Shown here in pieces: positions 12,801-24,363 of a stretch of DNA of 64,000 nucleotides. Both the position numbers and the translations under genes were made by a program. Position 1 is the first letter of the stretch. Each line of letters starts with the position of its first letter. The stretch lies in contig NW_024104096.1 in the NCBI RefSeq assembly GCF_003945595.2, positions 4,149,501-4,213,500 of the forward strand, in the 5' to 3' direction. Source of the stretch: Pipra filicauda (taxonomy: Eukaryota; Chordata; Aves; Passeriformes; Pipridae). A model generated the notes under the pieces. It ran no database searches. It saw only the letters and a program-made list of their open reading frames with translations, and was not told where the DNA came from.

Positions 12801-15677
12801 GTTAAAACATAAGGAGCAAGTTTGACAAAGAGCAGGTGGAAAGTGTCCAAGGGAAAATCAAGTGCCAGGGCCACAACTAAGAGAATGTAATTGCCCAGGC
12901 TAACTCTGGCTGGATTTAAGAGCCTTTCCTTCAGCTGACCCCCTCCTTTCTCTCGTACTTCAAGTCTGTGTAGGAAAGCCTTACTTAGGCGATTTGATTA
13001 CTTTAAGGCTTAAGATTGGAGAGCGGTTTTGGGGGGTTTTCATTGCAAATAGCCAAATATCAATAATTTCCTGCTCTAATAAGTTGTTGACGCTTCCTCA
13101 TCCTGTCTTGTGACTGGGTGACCATAGAAAATAGCTGTGCAGTGTAAGTCACCAGAGGTTCTTGTAAGGGCTGTGTTTTTTCTCATCCAAGGTGTAGATA
13201 GTACTGGTGTGCATTTGAAGCAGATGTTCACTGAGTGTGGTGCACAAGCAGCTGAATAGGGAACAACCCATGAGCCTTTTGTTATATTTTCTCTCCCCTG
13301 TCCAGCTGAGGAGGGGTAGTGACAGAACAACTTCAGCAGTCAACTGGAATATAGCTAGGATCAACCTAACAGAAGGTGATATTTTTTCCATATTCTTCTC
13401 CATACAAGTTTGATGGAGCAATGCAGTGGATATGCTGGATGATAAAGTCATTTGTCTCTCAGTGAGACTACTGTTTAGCATATTTTTATGTATTTATGCC
13501 AACCCCACTGAAGAAAGAAACAGCTTTGACTTTTTTTTTACTTGGAAGTTGTTTCCAATCCTGTAATGAAGTTCAAAAATCACAAAGGAAAAAAGCAGAG
13601 AGATACCAACTTTATTAGTGTTTAAAAGATAAGTTAAAATATGGGAGTTTATCAAAGAAAAGAAGATTTCTCTTTCTATATGATGGATTTGAAGAAGGTA
13701 TAATGATGTTTTGGAACATGGAACTTCATTGTATTTTAGACCACTGCTGCCACCACGTGGAATAGTTTCCTCTAACTCTTCACGAGGCCTTAAAGTTGCA
13801 CTTGCCTTCAACCACCTGCTAGTTCATGACACGGCAACAGAATTTTTAAGTGATCCTAATAAAGATAATAATAATAAAAACTATTGACTGCACTTCAGAG
13901 TTGTTGGCTTAAGGTAATGTCGTTGATGCCCAATGTGCTGCTTGTCTAAAAGAGCCTAAGCAGCCATACGGTACAAAGTGAGTTGGGGAAAATATTTACT
14001 CTGTGCATGACAGAATTTGAGGCAAAAGAAAAATAATGTGGTTCATCAGTAATGACATGCAAACTTTAAGGAAGAGCAGCAACAATTTGCTGAGTTTAAC
14101 ACAAGGAATTGAACATAGAAAATAATGCACTTGGGTTAATGTAGCTGTTTCATTTGCTTGCAGTTTTTCAGTTGCTTCTCTTTGACTAATTACTGTAGGT
14201 GACTTTTATTCTTTGCATCCTCCTCTTGCTTTGCAAAGAGCCCTGTGTCAAGAAGGTGGCCACTTTATTAGGTCAACAGCTGCTGAAAGCTTCCTTGCAA
14301 ATCTGTGGTTGCTTAAGATGCGTAATAATTGAGGGCAGCATCTGCACAAAGATGTGTGGTGTGGGACAGGAGGAATGATTTGTTTATCCTTAAGTTGGTT
14401 GGTTATCTGACTGATTATAAATGTAAGGGGGTTCCCTTACTAGACAGCGACACTCCTACTGTCTCGCATAGCCTGTGCCACTGTATTCCCAGGAAGGTGA
14501 TTCACAGACTCGTGGATCAAAGGGAGTATCATCAAGGCCATCAATATACTGTAGCTGACAGCATTGAAATTGAATTTCTATTTTCATAAAACAGATTTTA
14601 GCTGGCAACCAACCGGACAATGTTGTTTCCTTTCTGTGAAAGTAGTCTGCAACAATGTCTGAATATACATTTCCAGGCAGCAGCCTCTCAATAACAGTTT
14701 TGGAAAAAGCTCATTTTCTCTTGACTTTGAAATTGAACGTGCCAGTGATATTGAGCAGTTCCGTCATCTGAAACAGTCATTTGTCAGCCTGCTCACAAGG
14801 GGTGTTACCTGAGTGTTTCCTTTCTGAGGAGTCTTGGCTTCATAAGACTACAAAATAATTGTGAGGTTTAGAAGTTCTAGAGTTTTTTGTGTGGCCTTTT
14901 TTTTTCCTCCTCTGGTGCTCCCTAATTTCAGTTGCTTGACAAATGATAGTCACCACATGTACCACCACTGCACCTCATTCAAATGTATTCCTGCAATGCA
15001 TTTGTGAGCCCTAATGGTACAGTTGTGTTATCCACTGAACACTCTGGGTGCTGGTTTCAACAACAGCATAGGGAAGGCCTTTAATTTCCTCAGCTGACAG
15101 AATTGTACTATGATGCTTTGAAAGTGTTGGCTTGCATCATTCTGCCTGCAAGACACTTTCTTCCCTTAGGCTCTTTTACCAATTTTTTTCTTGGAGAAAG
15201 GTGTTCAAAACCGAAATCCTCTCTAGTCACAGAACAGATCCAAATACTTCATAATACTTCAAACCATCACTGGAAAGAAGTAGAATGTAATTTAATTTCC
15301 AGTTCCCTGATTTTGGATTTTGTCAGTAGGGCATGGAGATAGTGCTATGTTTTTTCTGTGGATGCTCATGCATCAGGATCTAGCCAGTTAACGCAGTGAA
15401 ACCATTCTTTGTGGATGTATCTAGCTGACAAATAAATTGACTTTCTTGAAGGTAGCTATAATGTTTGGAAAAAAGTTTTTTTCTTCTCTCATTGGGTGTA
15501 AAATTAAACATGGCATGAAAAGTCAGAAACACTTCATTTTAGAGATGTCAGAATGCTTTTATCTTGGAACAGTCTAACATCACATAAGATTATATATGCC
15601 GATATTTGAATAAAATGTAATACAAAATTAAAAGTCAGAATGAAATGCAGTTTGACAGACAAACACAAGAAGTTAAA
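9890..15677. other. Non-coding sequence with two coding-like minus-strand frames
   Basis: No recognised gene. A 16-base T tract lies at 11353-11368, a short ATA run near 13865-13876, and an A/C-rich patch near 12366-12384. Minus-strand frames at 12459-12734 and 10219-10497 have protein-like residue composition but match no family I know and have no convincing splice context. They are discussed as leads, not called as genes. Confidence 0.45.
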
Positions 15678-15703
15678 TTAAATATTCCATTTAAATATTC
15701 CAT
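15678..15703. repeat. Perfect 13-bp tandem duplication
   Basis: TTAAATATTCCAT occurs twice in direct succession (15678-15690 and 15691-15703) in AT-rich DNA. This is consistent with replication slippage. Confidence 0.9.
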
Positions 15704-17602
15704 CATAAAAATCAATATTTCAAAAGGTTGTGTTGTTGACAAAATTAAATTTGTCATCTGAAAAACCATTTTCCCCTCCAGGTAAAATCTTCTTTTAAAT
15801 GGGTCTAATTGTGAATTGCTGAATTTTCTGTTTGAGAATATGAATGCATTTCAAGGAAAGCATTGAAAAGCCACTTAGATGATGATGAATCTTCATCAGT
15901 AATGTATTGATTTTGATTCGGTATACTGATTTAGAAAAGCATTGCTTTGTATCCAGCAATTTCTAACTTAAATATTCTCTGGGTCATGCTGTATTTATCA
16001 CTAGGACAGATAAGTATTATCCTCTTCAGGCTATAGTTTGAGTACAGTTGTTTCCCATTTTATAGATTTGCCTAGGCAGTGTTCAAACCACGACAGTGGA
16101 AGAAGCAGAGGTTTCCCTGCTTGAAAGACAAGAAACAAGAAGTCATAGAATTACAGCACTAGACTGAGGCCTGTCAGTTAGTGTCTTCAAGCAAGCTCAT
16201 CTCTGGATTGAAGTCTCCTTTGTACCTTGTTCCCTGTGCACAACTTTAAGGATTTCTTTATGCTCCTTCCTATTAAAAAAAGGGCCCTACTAATGGGAAC
16301 TTAAGATTCTTTTCTTCTTGATTTAAAAACCATAATGCATCAATTTCTTTATGTAGTGAATTAACTAAGTTGTTCTGAAATATCTGAAATAACTAAGTTT
16401 CAGATACTTCAGAGTTCAAATTACTTTGTAAACCATAAACGGACCAGAATTTAATAAAGGACAGTTATTATTAAAAATTGATGGAACTATGAGTTTTAGA
16501 TAGTGAACAGTTTGTCTGTCTCCAACAATTAATATTCCGGGTTCCTTCCATTTATTTGAGAGTGGGTCCTACTTTATTCAGCTTGAAAACAGTCAGTTAA
16601 ATGTCAATGACAACCTTCAAAACCAGATGTGCAAAACGGGTGAGGAATCTTTTGCATTGCCTGTTCCCCACTCCCTGCTTTTTTCATGTTTGAGGCATTC
16701 TTGCCAATCCTTAAGGGTCCCAGGGGAGCAGTGTTAAAGTTTGAAGCTCCAAGTATATGTAAAAGATATGTATGTGAAGGGGGATGTAATGTAAAAATGG
16801 TTTCTCAGAATATTTTCTGATGAACAGAATTAGTCACGAATTTGGCACCTCGGAAAACAAAAGTCAAATCAAAGTTACTTTTCCATCTAGTGTGAATCAT
16901 GAGCTCCTAAGTTTCTCCAGTATCAAGGTGCGTCATGTTTGCAGCCCTGTCTAGGTCATTGTTTTTAACTTTAGAGATAACATTTCAAAGTCAGTAAAGA
17001 GGACTTACACATCCAACATCCAATTCTTTCTATTATTTTGGAAATCCTATGCCAATGTTCTTTGGATTTTTCATCTGCTCATTCCCTTCACTGTAACATT
17101 GTGTGTTTCTTCCTGCAGTCTTTGCCGAGGCTCAGTTTCCACTGAAGTGAAACAGATCATTCAGTAGGTGACTATTTGGTTCCCTATGTGAGGGTTGTTT
17201 TTTTTTAATAACCGTTGCAAAAATAATGCTAGTGACACTTGCCAGAACTTTTTGCTTACCTGCATATGAGCTGATGGATGTTCCTCTAGATCACAGAAAC
17301 CATTGTCGGTGTTCCAGTCATTATGGTGTAGCTGATTATTTTGATACTTTTCAGTTCACTGGATAGTGTAAGATATCTTTCTTTCAACTAGTCTTTGGTT
17401 GATTTGGTTGGAACTCCCAATGACGACATGGCTTTTAACCAAAAGTAATGTTTTTTCTGGGTCTCAGTTCTGAATCATATCCATTTAGATGACTGGTCTC
17501 ATTAGAATCTTCCAATGCAAACAGTAGATTTGGGTTTCATTCAAATAGTAATGTCCTGAAGTTGAATTTATTATAGGACCAGCATTCTGTACAAAGTCAA
17601 CC
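15704..17602. other. Non-coding AT-rich sequence
   Basis: No gene recognised. The stretch 16040-16130 has a faint MIR-like order of words, too weak to call. Confidence 0.5.
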
Positions 17603-17635
17603 CCAAGAATAAAAATATTTATTCTTGGCAAGAAT
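17603..17635. repeat. Perfect hairpin with 11-bp arms plus overlapping palindrome
   Basis: CCAAGAATAAA and its exact complement TTTATTCTTGG are separated by AATA (17603-17628). The right arm is shared with a second palindrome, ATTCTTG-G-CAAGAAT (17621-17635). The word CAAGAAT therefore appears in alternating orientation three times within 33 bases. No RNA family is recognised, and the stem is too short for a microRNA precursor. Confidence 0.9.
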
Positions 17636-19249
17636 ACTGAAGTTTGTTTGTGTTACCTTGTCCTGTAGAGTTAGGTCAGGAACCATCTATTTTACAGCTT
17701 TGCACCAGCATGTATTGTTTAATGAAAGAAAACATCTACTCCAAGGAACATTGAGCAATATTAGCTTCTTACCTCAATAAAATAAATGATGACACGTTAT
17801 TAATGAATATCTTACTAAACTATCTAGTGTAATGACACACAATTGTCTGCACATCTTAAATACTACCTTAGATACAGACCAACAGTAGTGTCTGTGAAAG
17901 AACAACTAGTTTTATTGTTAAATTCTGGGGCAGTCCCTGTTGCAGTGAAATTCGTAGTCTGGTTGGATGTCATGTTGTCTGGCATAATTAGTCCAGGGAA
18001 TCTGTGCTTAGCACTTGATTGCTGTATCTCATTTCCAGATATTTTGGATAAGAAACAATAATGTTTGGCTGCTGAGAAATATTTACACTTATAAACTAGA
18101 AAGCCATCTTTTCCTTTCTTATTTGAAGTTTCTCATTGAAATTTCTGATTGTGTCTCTGATGCTGTGTCATTCACATTGGCACAAATTATACTGTATGCT
18201 TCACTGCTCAACTGTTCATGTTTATATCATGCAAGTAAAGGCCTGTTTGACTGAAGGTCTTTCTTCTATTTGAAAGTATTTCATTCCCTCATCAACGTTA
18301 GCTTTAATATCACACTACTGAGAAGCTATTAGATGGATCTAATCAGACAGAGCTATAAGACAAGGCCCTCCATCTCTTCCTATAAATAAATTGCCAGACT
18401 GAAGAGGATTATGAAGTCACAGGGTTAGCAGGAAACTTTTTAAGTAACTTGATTCATGAGAATTTTTTCTTGCTACTGATAAAGTTCACGTTATATAAGC
18501 TATCTACTTTCATGTGAGTTTTCCATGTGCTCATCTTTCTGTTCTCATTTATCATATTGACAGTACTTTGCAGGAGTAACAAGTTATTTTTTGGGATGTT
18601 AAACCTGAATGGCTAAATAAGTTAAAAAGAAAATAAATTTGAACAAATAGTGTTGTCTCTGATGCTACTTCTTAATCCTTTAAGAACTTTCCTCTACAGG
18701 AACCCAGGGAATTCTGCATATTTTAAGATACAGTAGAACTGTGTCAAACTAAGCAATCACTTCCAGATTTTTTATACCCTGCAGCTCATCATGAGATTCA
18801 TAACTTTTTATCTTATAACAGAAGTTATAAATCAAGCTATATTCATAATGTACTGCCCTCAACAGCATCATTGCTGGATGACCTTTTATTTAAAATTAAG
18901 AGAGGCTTATTTCCCCCCAAGATTTCCTAGAAGAAGTTCCTTGTTTGTTATAAATTGTACTGCTCAAAAAAATTTTGTCTCAGGACAGTTCATTTGCCAC
19001 AGAAATAAATGAGGATAGGTACAGAAATATTGCTTCATCTGGATTCATGTAGGAACATACAATTTTCTAGCAGAAAAAATAGCTTCCTCTCTTAAGTTCT
19101 CTCATCTGCAAACTCAGTAAAACATTCTTCTCTACTCAATTTCAGTGTCATGAAAATACACCAAAAACCACTTGGGAAAGTTAGTCTGTTTTTCTACTCC
19201 AACTGGCAAGTAAAGCAATTGTTTCTCAGTGGCATACATTTAAGTATTT
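17636..19249. other. Non-coding AT-rich sequence
   Basis: Nothing recognised. Open frames are at most 79 codons and without domains. Confidence 0.5.
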
Positions 19250-19297
19250 TGGAATACAAGCTATTGGAGGGGATATAATGGAATACAAGTGGAGGGG
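19250..19297. repeat. Imperfect direct duplication
   Basis: The words TGGAATACAAG and TGGAGGGGA both occur twice, about 31 and 25 bases apart. The second copy lacks a few bases between the two words. It looks like a local tandem duplication with a small deletion. Confidence 0.7.
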
Positions 19298-20291
19298 AGA
19301 TCGTTGCTAGACTAGGTTCCTCATGTGCCTCTGCTGAGTACTGTAGTATGGTCCTGTTGTGAATCCTTTTCACCTGAGGGTGATTGTCCTCTCCAGAGGG
19401 GACAATGGGAACGTACTGGAGTTTTACCCTAGAGACCTGGCTTACTCTGTGAGATCTTCATAAGGAATTTAGGAGGGGTTAGGGGCTTGAAGGAGCAAAC
19501 TTAGCTTGGGATGAGTTTTCAGAACTGATGACTGGGAGAAAAATATTTTTCCTCTCTGTAAATTCATTATATTTGATTTGAAGTTACTGAAAGACATGAA
19601 CTGTGGAACCTCACATCGGTGTTTTTACAGTAACTCTGCAGAGCAGACTGACATGGCAAATCATGAAAGGAAGCAATGTTGCTCATATCCTGCATAGGGC
19701 TTTAAAAATACAACCATGGTTCTAGGGCTGCTCTGTGGTTTCCTGAAGATAAATATTTTTCAGTTCAAGTAGATTTATGCCTGAACAGCCGATGTACTGA
19801 AGGGTGGATTCTAATCTAAGCTTTGCCTACTGCAAATCCAGAGTAGCTCTGGAGTCACTGGATTTCTTTCCCTGTCTATGAAGTGGCTATTATATCTTTA
19901 TCTGACTATTAAATCATATGTTTATGCTGTCACAACCCTCCTCAAGAAGAATTTAGTGGCTGCTTTCTTTTTACACTCCTTTGTCTTGGGTATTCAGTTG
20001 ATTAGGGTAATCATAACTTTCAGTCTTAAATTGTCTGACAGTTTAATTTCTCTCTCTAACTTGTCATCCTGTAAGAGCGGGGCTTTGGGTGGGGATTTAG
20101 GTGTGTTTTAAAAAGAATTTTAGTTGCTATACAGCATATAGTTACTATTCCCTAGTCTCATGTGAAACATTCTATTCCTTTTCCTTTTCTCCTTCCACTT
20201 CTATCACTTAGAACACCTTTCCTCTGTGTATATGCTTTTTGGTTTGCTTATCTTTTTGCTGGCTTCTTGCAATGGGTTCTTATTAAATCTG
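19298..20291. other. Non-coding sequence
   Basis: No gene or interspersed repeat recognised. Confidence 0.5.
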
Positions 20292-20335
20292 GGAATTTTT
20301 GACCTTCCAAATAGGAATTTTTGACTTTCCAAATA
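20292..20335. repeat. 22-bp tandem duplication, one mismatch
   Basis: Two adjacent 22-base copies, beginning GGAATTTTTGAC and ending TTCCAAATA, differ at a single C/T position. This suggests a recent slippage or duplication event. Confidence 0.9.
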
Positions 20336-20790
20336 GGATGTGTCTTACTTAGTGTTATTTTTATATTTATCTGTAATCTTTAAAAAAATTTATTTGGGGA
20401 AATTTAGTGAAATTCATTTGTTTTGCTATATGCTTTGTGGTTGTCTGTATTAGATCTGTAATGGTTTCACTGTTTCTCATGCTAAAACGTGAGGCTGACA
20501 TGTTTGTATCAGTCATTTTCCTTCTACAGTTTTTGTTTCTTTGGATAGAGTAGAAGGTGTGAATAGCTGGGCAAATGGAAAAGTAAGAAATGTAATTGTT
20601 GTGGTCATGGAATACATATCCTTTTCATAAGGGAGACTCAGATTTTGTTCTTTTGGTGCTGGAAGTTAAGACCCTCCTTTGAATCACTGATGACAGAGCT
20701 CAGCATCATCATCTGGAAAAATTTTTCTTTTGCAACAGTCAGCAGCAGAGTATAGATGAGAATGATTGATTGATTTCATTGGCAGCTATT
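20336..20790. other. Non-coding T-rich sequence
   Basis: Nothing recognised; rich in T on the plus strand. Confidence 0.5.
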
Positions 20791-20806
20791 TATATATATA
20801 TATATA
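20791..20806. repeat. (TA)8 microsatellite
   Basis: Eight uninterrupted TA units followed by AATATTTAT. Short, but potentially polymorphic. Confidence 0.9.
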
Positions 20807-22517
20807 ATATTTATCTATAGCAGTTCAACATTATTTTTTAATAGTTACCTTGACTCTCTTTTCTGAATCTGTATAATGGATCAAAATTGCTTCATTAAAT
20901 ATTCTAATGGTCAGATATTAATTGAAATGTGAAATTCTATACTAAAATAATTCTCCTTTTATACTAAACCCAAGCCAGTCAGATTGTATCACAGCTTTCT
21001 CCTGCACCCTGAACCTCTTATCACTGTCTGTCTGCCTTCTACACTGAATCCTTTGAGCACCTCCTAGGAAGCTGCCATTATCTTTCAGACATGGTGAGAG
21101 TCACTGTGAATGAAATCCAGATCCTTTGATGAATGAGATCAGTCATCATGTTTGGCTCTGATGTCAGAAAATTTGATTTGGTGTGGTGTGTATATTTAGC
21201 TGTCTTGCTTTTCATCCAATTCTTTCTTGGGGAAAAAGGGAATGACTTTCCTGAGATCATTCATTTAGAGTCCTGTCAATTTGAAAGCATGTTGCTACAC
21301 ACTCCTCTTTGCTGTAACAACTCCTAGGAGTGGTGTTTCTAACAGGTTACAGATAAGGATGACAGCAGTGCTAAATATGACATAATTTGAATACTCAAAA
21401 CTTCAGATTAAATTTTGTATGACTCTTATTTAAATAGTAACATAATGGTTCTGAGGTATCTCATAGGGAAGAGTTGGAGAACTGTTCAAAATGTGACAAC
21501 TCACCCATTTCCAGGCCACTGTCCAAAACACCCCCAAACCCCAACCCACTCTTATTCCAGGTACAGCACAATACTAAATCTAGAACTGTTTAGTCAATAA
21601 TTTGAATAAAGTATGGAAACATGCTCTCTTATTTTTGACTTTGTTTTTTCAATGTCACTGGTTTTGGTATGTTGTATGATTTCCTTTGTCACTCATGGTG
21701 AATGTTTTTTGGATTCCTGAAACTTACTGTATGGTGGAATTTTTATTTTTTTTTACCAACAGTCCTAATGTTTTACTGGTATACTTTGACACCCAGTTTA
21801 GTGCTGAAGGTTCATCTGGCTCCATTTTGCTAATCACTCCCTGTTTATTTGTGAACTTTTTTGTTTTATTTGTTTTTCATGAAAAATTGTTACTGCGTGG
21901 TTTGTTTTCAGTTAACATTTAAAATGCAACTTTTTAGATATTTACATTGTTAATGGTCATCTTCAAGTCTCTCTTCCAGCTACTTTATCGTATTGTTTTA
22001 AAACAGGCCCTTGACCATCTTCAAGGTCACTTTCAATAGCTTAAGTTTTTTTTTTTTCTGTGATTCACCTGTCTGTGACATTCCCTTTTAGTCTAGAGAT
22101 AGTTTCCTTCCACTCAGACTTGAATTTTTTTATCAGCCTTTTGTGGTGTTATAGTATGAGTATTTCAGATTGTTTTTAATTTACATTATTTTCTTTTCAC
22201 TAAAAATTATTGAAGGAAATAATTATGAGTGAATTTAGCTGTTAGCAACCAGACTGCAGTTCAGATTAGTTTCTATGCTGTTTCATGCTATTTCTGCAAC
22301 TTTTCTGAAAGCCTCATTGCTGTGGCTGGAGTCAGTAGGATTCCTCATGAGGCTCAGATGTTCAGGGTAGAGAGGGTGGCAGTTCAGTTTATGACCCTAA
22401 ACCATACAGTAGTTAGTGCCTTTAATGTTCCCTGCCTGCCTGCTGTTAATCCTGTGCAACTGGACAGTTCCTGACCTGTTTCTTTAGTGAACTCAAAAGT
22501 TAGTTGGATGCTAATTT
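20807..22517. other. Non-coding sequence, T-rich on plus strand
   Basis: No gene recognised. Several T-rich runs give Phe/Leu/Val-rich open frames (for example 21686-21922, 78 codons), which I take as composition effects. Confidence 0.5.
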
Positions 22518-22628
22518 AAAAAAAAAAGACAGAACAGAACCCCCCAAAAACCAGACATACACATATACACACACACAACAAACCAAAAAACCCCCAAAAC
22601 CCCAAAGAAATAACATGAACAAAAAATT
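22518..22628. repeat. A/C-rich low-complexity tract
   Basis: It starts with about ten A, then has C runs, a short (CA)n segment around 22561-22578, and CCCCC/CCCC runs separated by A runs. It is similar in style to 4690-4775 and 54026-54083. Frames across it are artefacts of composition. Confidence 0.85.
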
Positions 22629-23002
22629 ATGTTCCTCAGACTCATTGTCACTACAGAGCAGAATGTTTTGCAGTAGGTCTGCTGCAGGCTTCTCTAGTTG
22701 CACTGGCACATCTGTCTTTGGAGTCCATATCAGCATGCTGTGAGTCCTGTCATGGAGGATTAGGAAAAAACCCCTCCAGGAGGGATTGCATGCATTCCTG
22801 AGTCACTGCACAGAGAAGTTAATTAGAGTTGGGGGGAGGAAGGCAGGAATGAGACAAAGACTGTATTAGCCATCTAATTTGGAAGAAAACTGTTGTATCA
22901 AATCATGATTATTGCAATCATTGCACCCTTGATGAACCTTCAGTAAGAAATGAGTATTCATCAGACTGCATAAATTAGAGAGAAGAAAAAAAAAAGTATG
23001 AG
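22629..23002. other. Non-coding sequence
   Basis: Nothing recognised. A short A tract near 22986-22996 lies just before the CR1 relic. Confidence 0.5.
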
Positions 23003-23700
23003 GTCATCTAATCTGTCCCCAGGGGCCAGTCCCCTGCAGTACAGCTTCTAATGCTTGTCCAATCTGTTTCTAAACACCTCACATGATGAGGTTTGCTTCT
23101 CCGTGGGTAGCTTACAGGGGAATAACGTAGGAGTGACTGGGCAAAAAATAAAGCCCTGTAGCATTCTTATAACAGCGGCTTTGAGTGCCCATGTTGGAGG
23201 TTTGAGCTTGCCTAGTGTAGACCAAAACAGACTAAGCAGAGTGCTGTATATCCTGCTGTGGCATGGAGCCTTTTCTGAGCCCAACCTTCTCTCTGCTCTG
23301 TGAGTTACCAAGAGTTGTACCTCCCATGGCTTTCCAGCAGCCAGTCAGTTCTCACTCTGAAAGTTTCTCCGTGATGCTTGTGCTAAATGGTCACTGTTAG
23401 TTTCACCTCTTTGTTACGCTGTCTTTTACAAACTAAATAATTCTTCTGCCTTACTAATACTTAGATCCCTAAGATACTTGTAGACCCTAATCATGTTCAT
23501 GTGTGTCTGTCCCCTTAATCTTCAGTAAACCAAGTTACTTTTTTTTTGGAGTCTTAATATTCCCTATAAATCAGTCCCTCTAGTCTATTAATTATTTCTG
23601 TAGCTCATATTTGATCTCCCTCCAATTTATCAATATTCCATTAATGAGGCACTCTGATGCTAACATAGGGGTGCAGGCGAGCTGTATTTATATCAGAGAC
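23003..23700 (-). mobile_element. Ancient CR1 LINE 3' fragment with internal insert
   Basis: 23003-23100 follows the complement of an old amniote CR1 3' region: GGTCATCTAATC, TGTCC, GCTTGTCCAATCTG, then TCTAAACACCTCACATGATG. From about 23330 to 23640 the match resumes (TCTCACTCTGAAAGTTTCT, GCTGTCTTTTACAAACTAAA, ATCATGTTCATG, CTCTAGTCTATTAATTATTTC, CTCCCTCCAATTTATCAATA). The roughly 200 bases between (about 23105-23325) do not follow CR1 and look inserted or replaced. No open frame of the reverse transcriptase survives. The age is clearly greater than that of the fragments at 38233 and 46699. Subfamily not determined. Confidence 0.75.
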
Positions 23701-24229
23701 AACAAATTATCTCAGTGATGACCATCATCCAGATGGAGCGGGAAACAGTGAAAATTAATTGTAATGACTGACTTGATGTGGATTCATCTCAGTGTATTTG
23801 TAATCTATATATGCAGATATTTGCCATTTCCTCATCATTTATTTGCTAATCAAACATTTGCTTTAATAATGCATATTTGACTTCTGGATCAGAAATGGAA
23901 AAGGAGTTATAGACTAGAGGAGCATACAGGTTGTGAACTCCTATGGGTACTGGAAGAACTTCAGCAGTGAATTATGTGGGAAATTTTCTCTGACCATTTT
24001 TGCCAGTAGAATTCAATGGCATAAATATTGACAATTAATAAATGCAAAATCTAGGAGTAAATTGAATTCCAGTGTGAATATCCTAGAGAAATTGTATCCA
24101 CGTTGTCAAAGGTTTTCACTCTTGTATCTAAATACATACATGACTCCTGTTGGTCTAAAAATGGCAGTGTTGTTGATGGATGTCCCACCGTTTGTCACAG
24201 GCAGCAAAGTAAAATATTGTATTTGTTTT
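23701..24229. other. Non-coding AT-rich sequence
   Basis: Nothing recognised. Confidence 0.5.
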
Positions 24230-24363
24230 CAGGATGAAGAATTGAAGTGCAGGTGTGCTGAGTGACTTTACCAGATCCAAGGCTACAGCGTGTGGCTACA
24301 CTGAGAATTGAACCCAGTTTCCTTGATTCTCAGAGGTGTTATATCAAAGCATGCTGTCTCTCA
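24230..24363 (-). mobile_element. MIR SINE
   Basis: The order CAGGATGAAGAATTGAAG, GCTGAGTGACTTTACCAG, TCCAAGGCTACA, then GAGAATTGAACCCAG and finally GCATGCTGTCTCTCA follows the complement of MIR from the 'cagatgaggaaactgag' part through the 'tgacttgcccaaggtcaca' core to the 'gggattcgaaccc' B-box and tRNA-like head. This is the clearest MIR copy in the window. MIR was spread by L2-type LINE machinery before or early in amniote evolution. The copy is dead, and some such copies have been co-opted as regulatory DNA, though nothing here shows that. Confidence 0.7.

Noticed and set aside
16040..16130. Possible third MIR relic
   Set aside because: Only scattered words fit (CCATTTTATAGAT, CAGTGG), there is no continuous order, and it could be chance.
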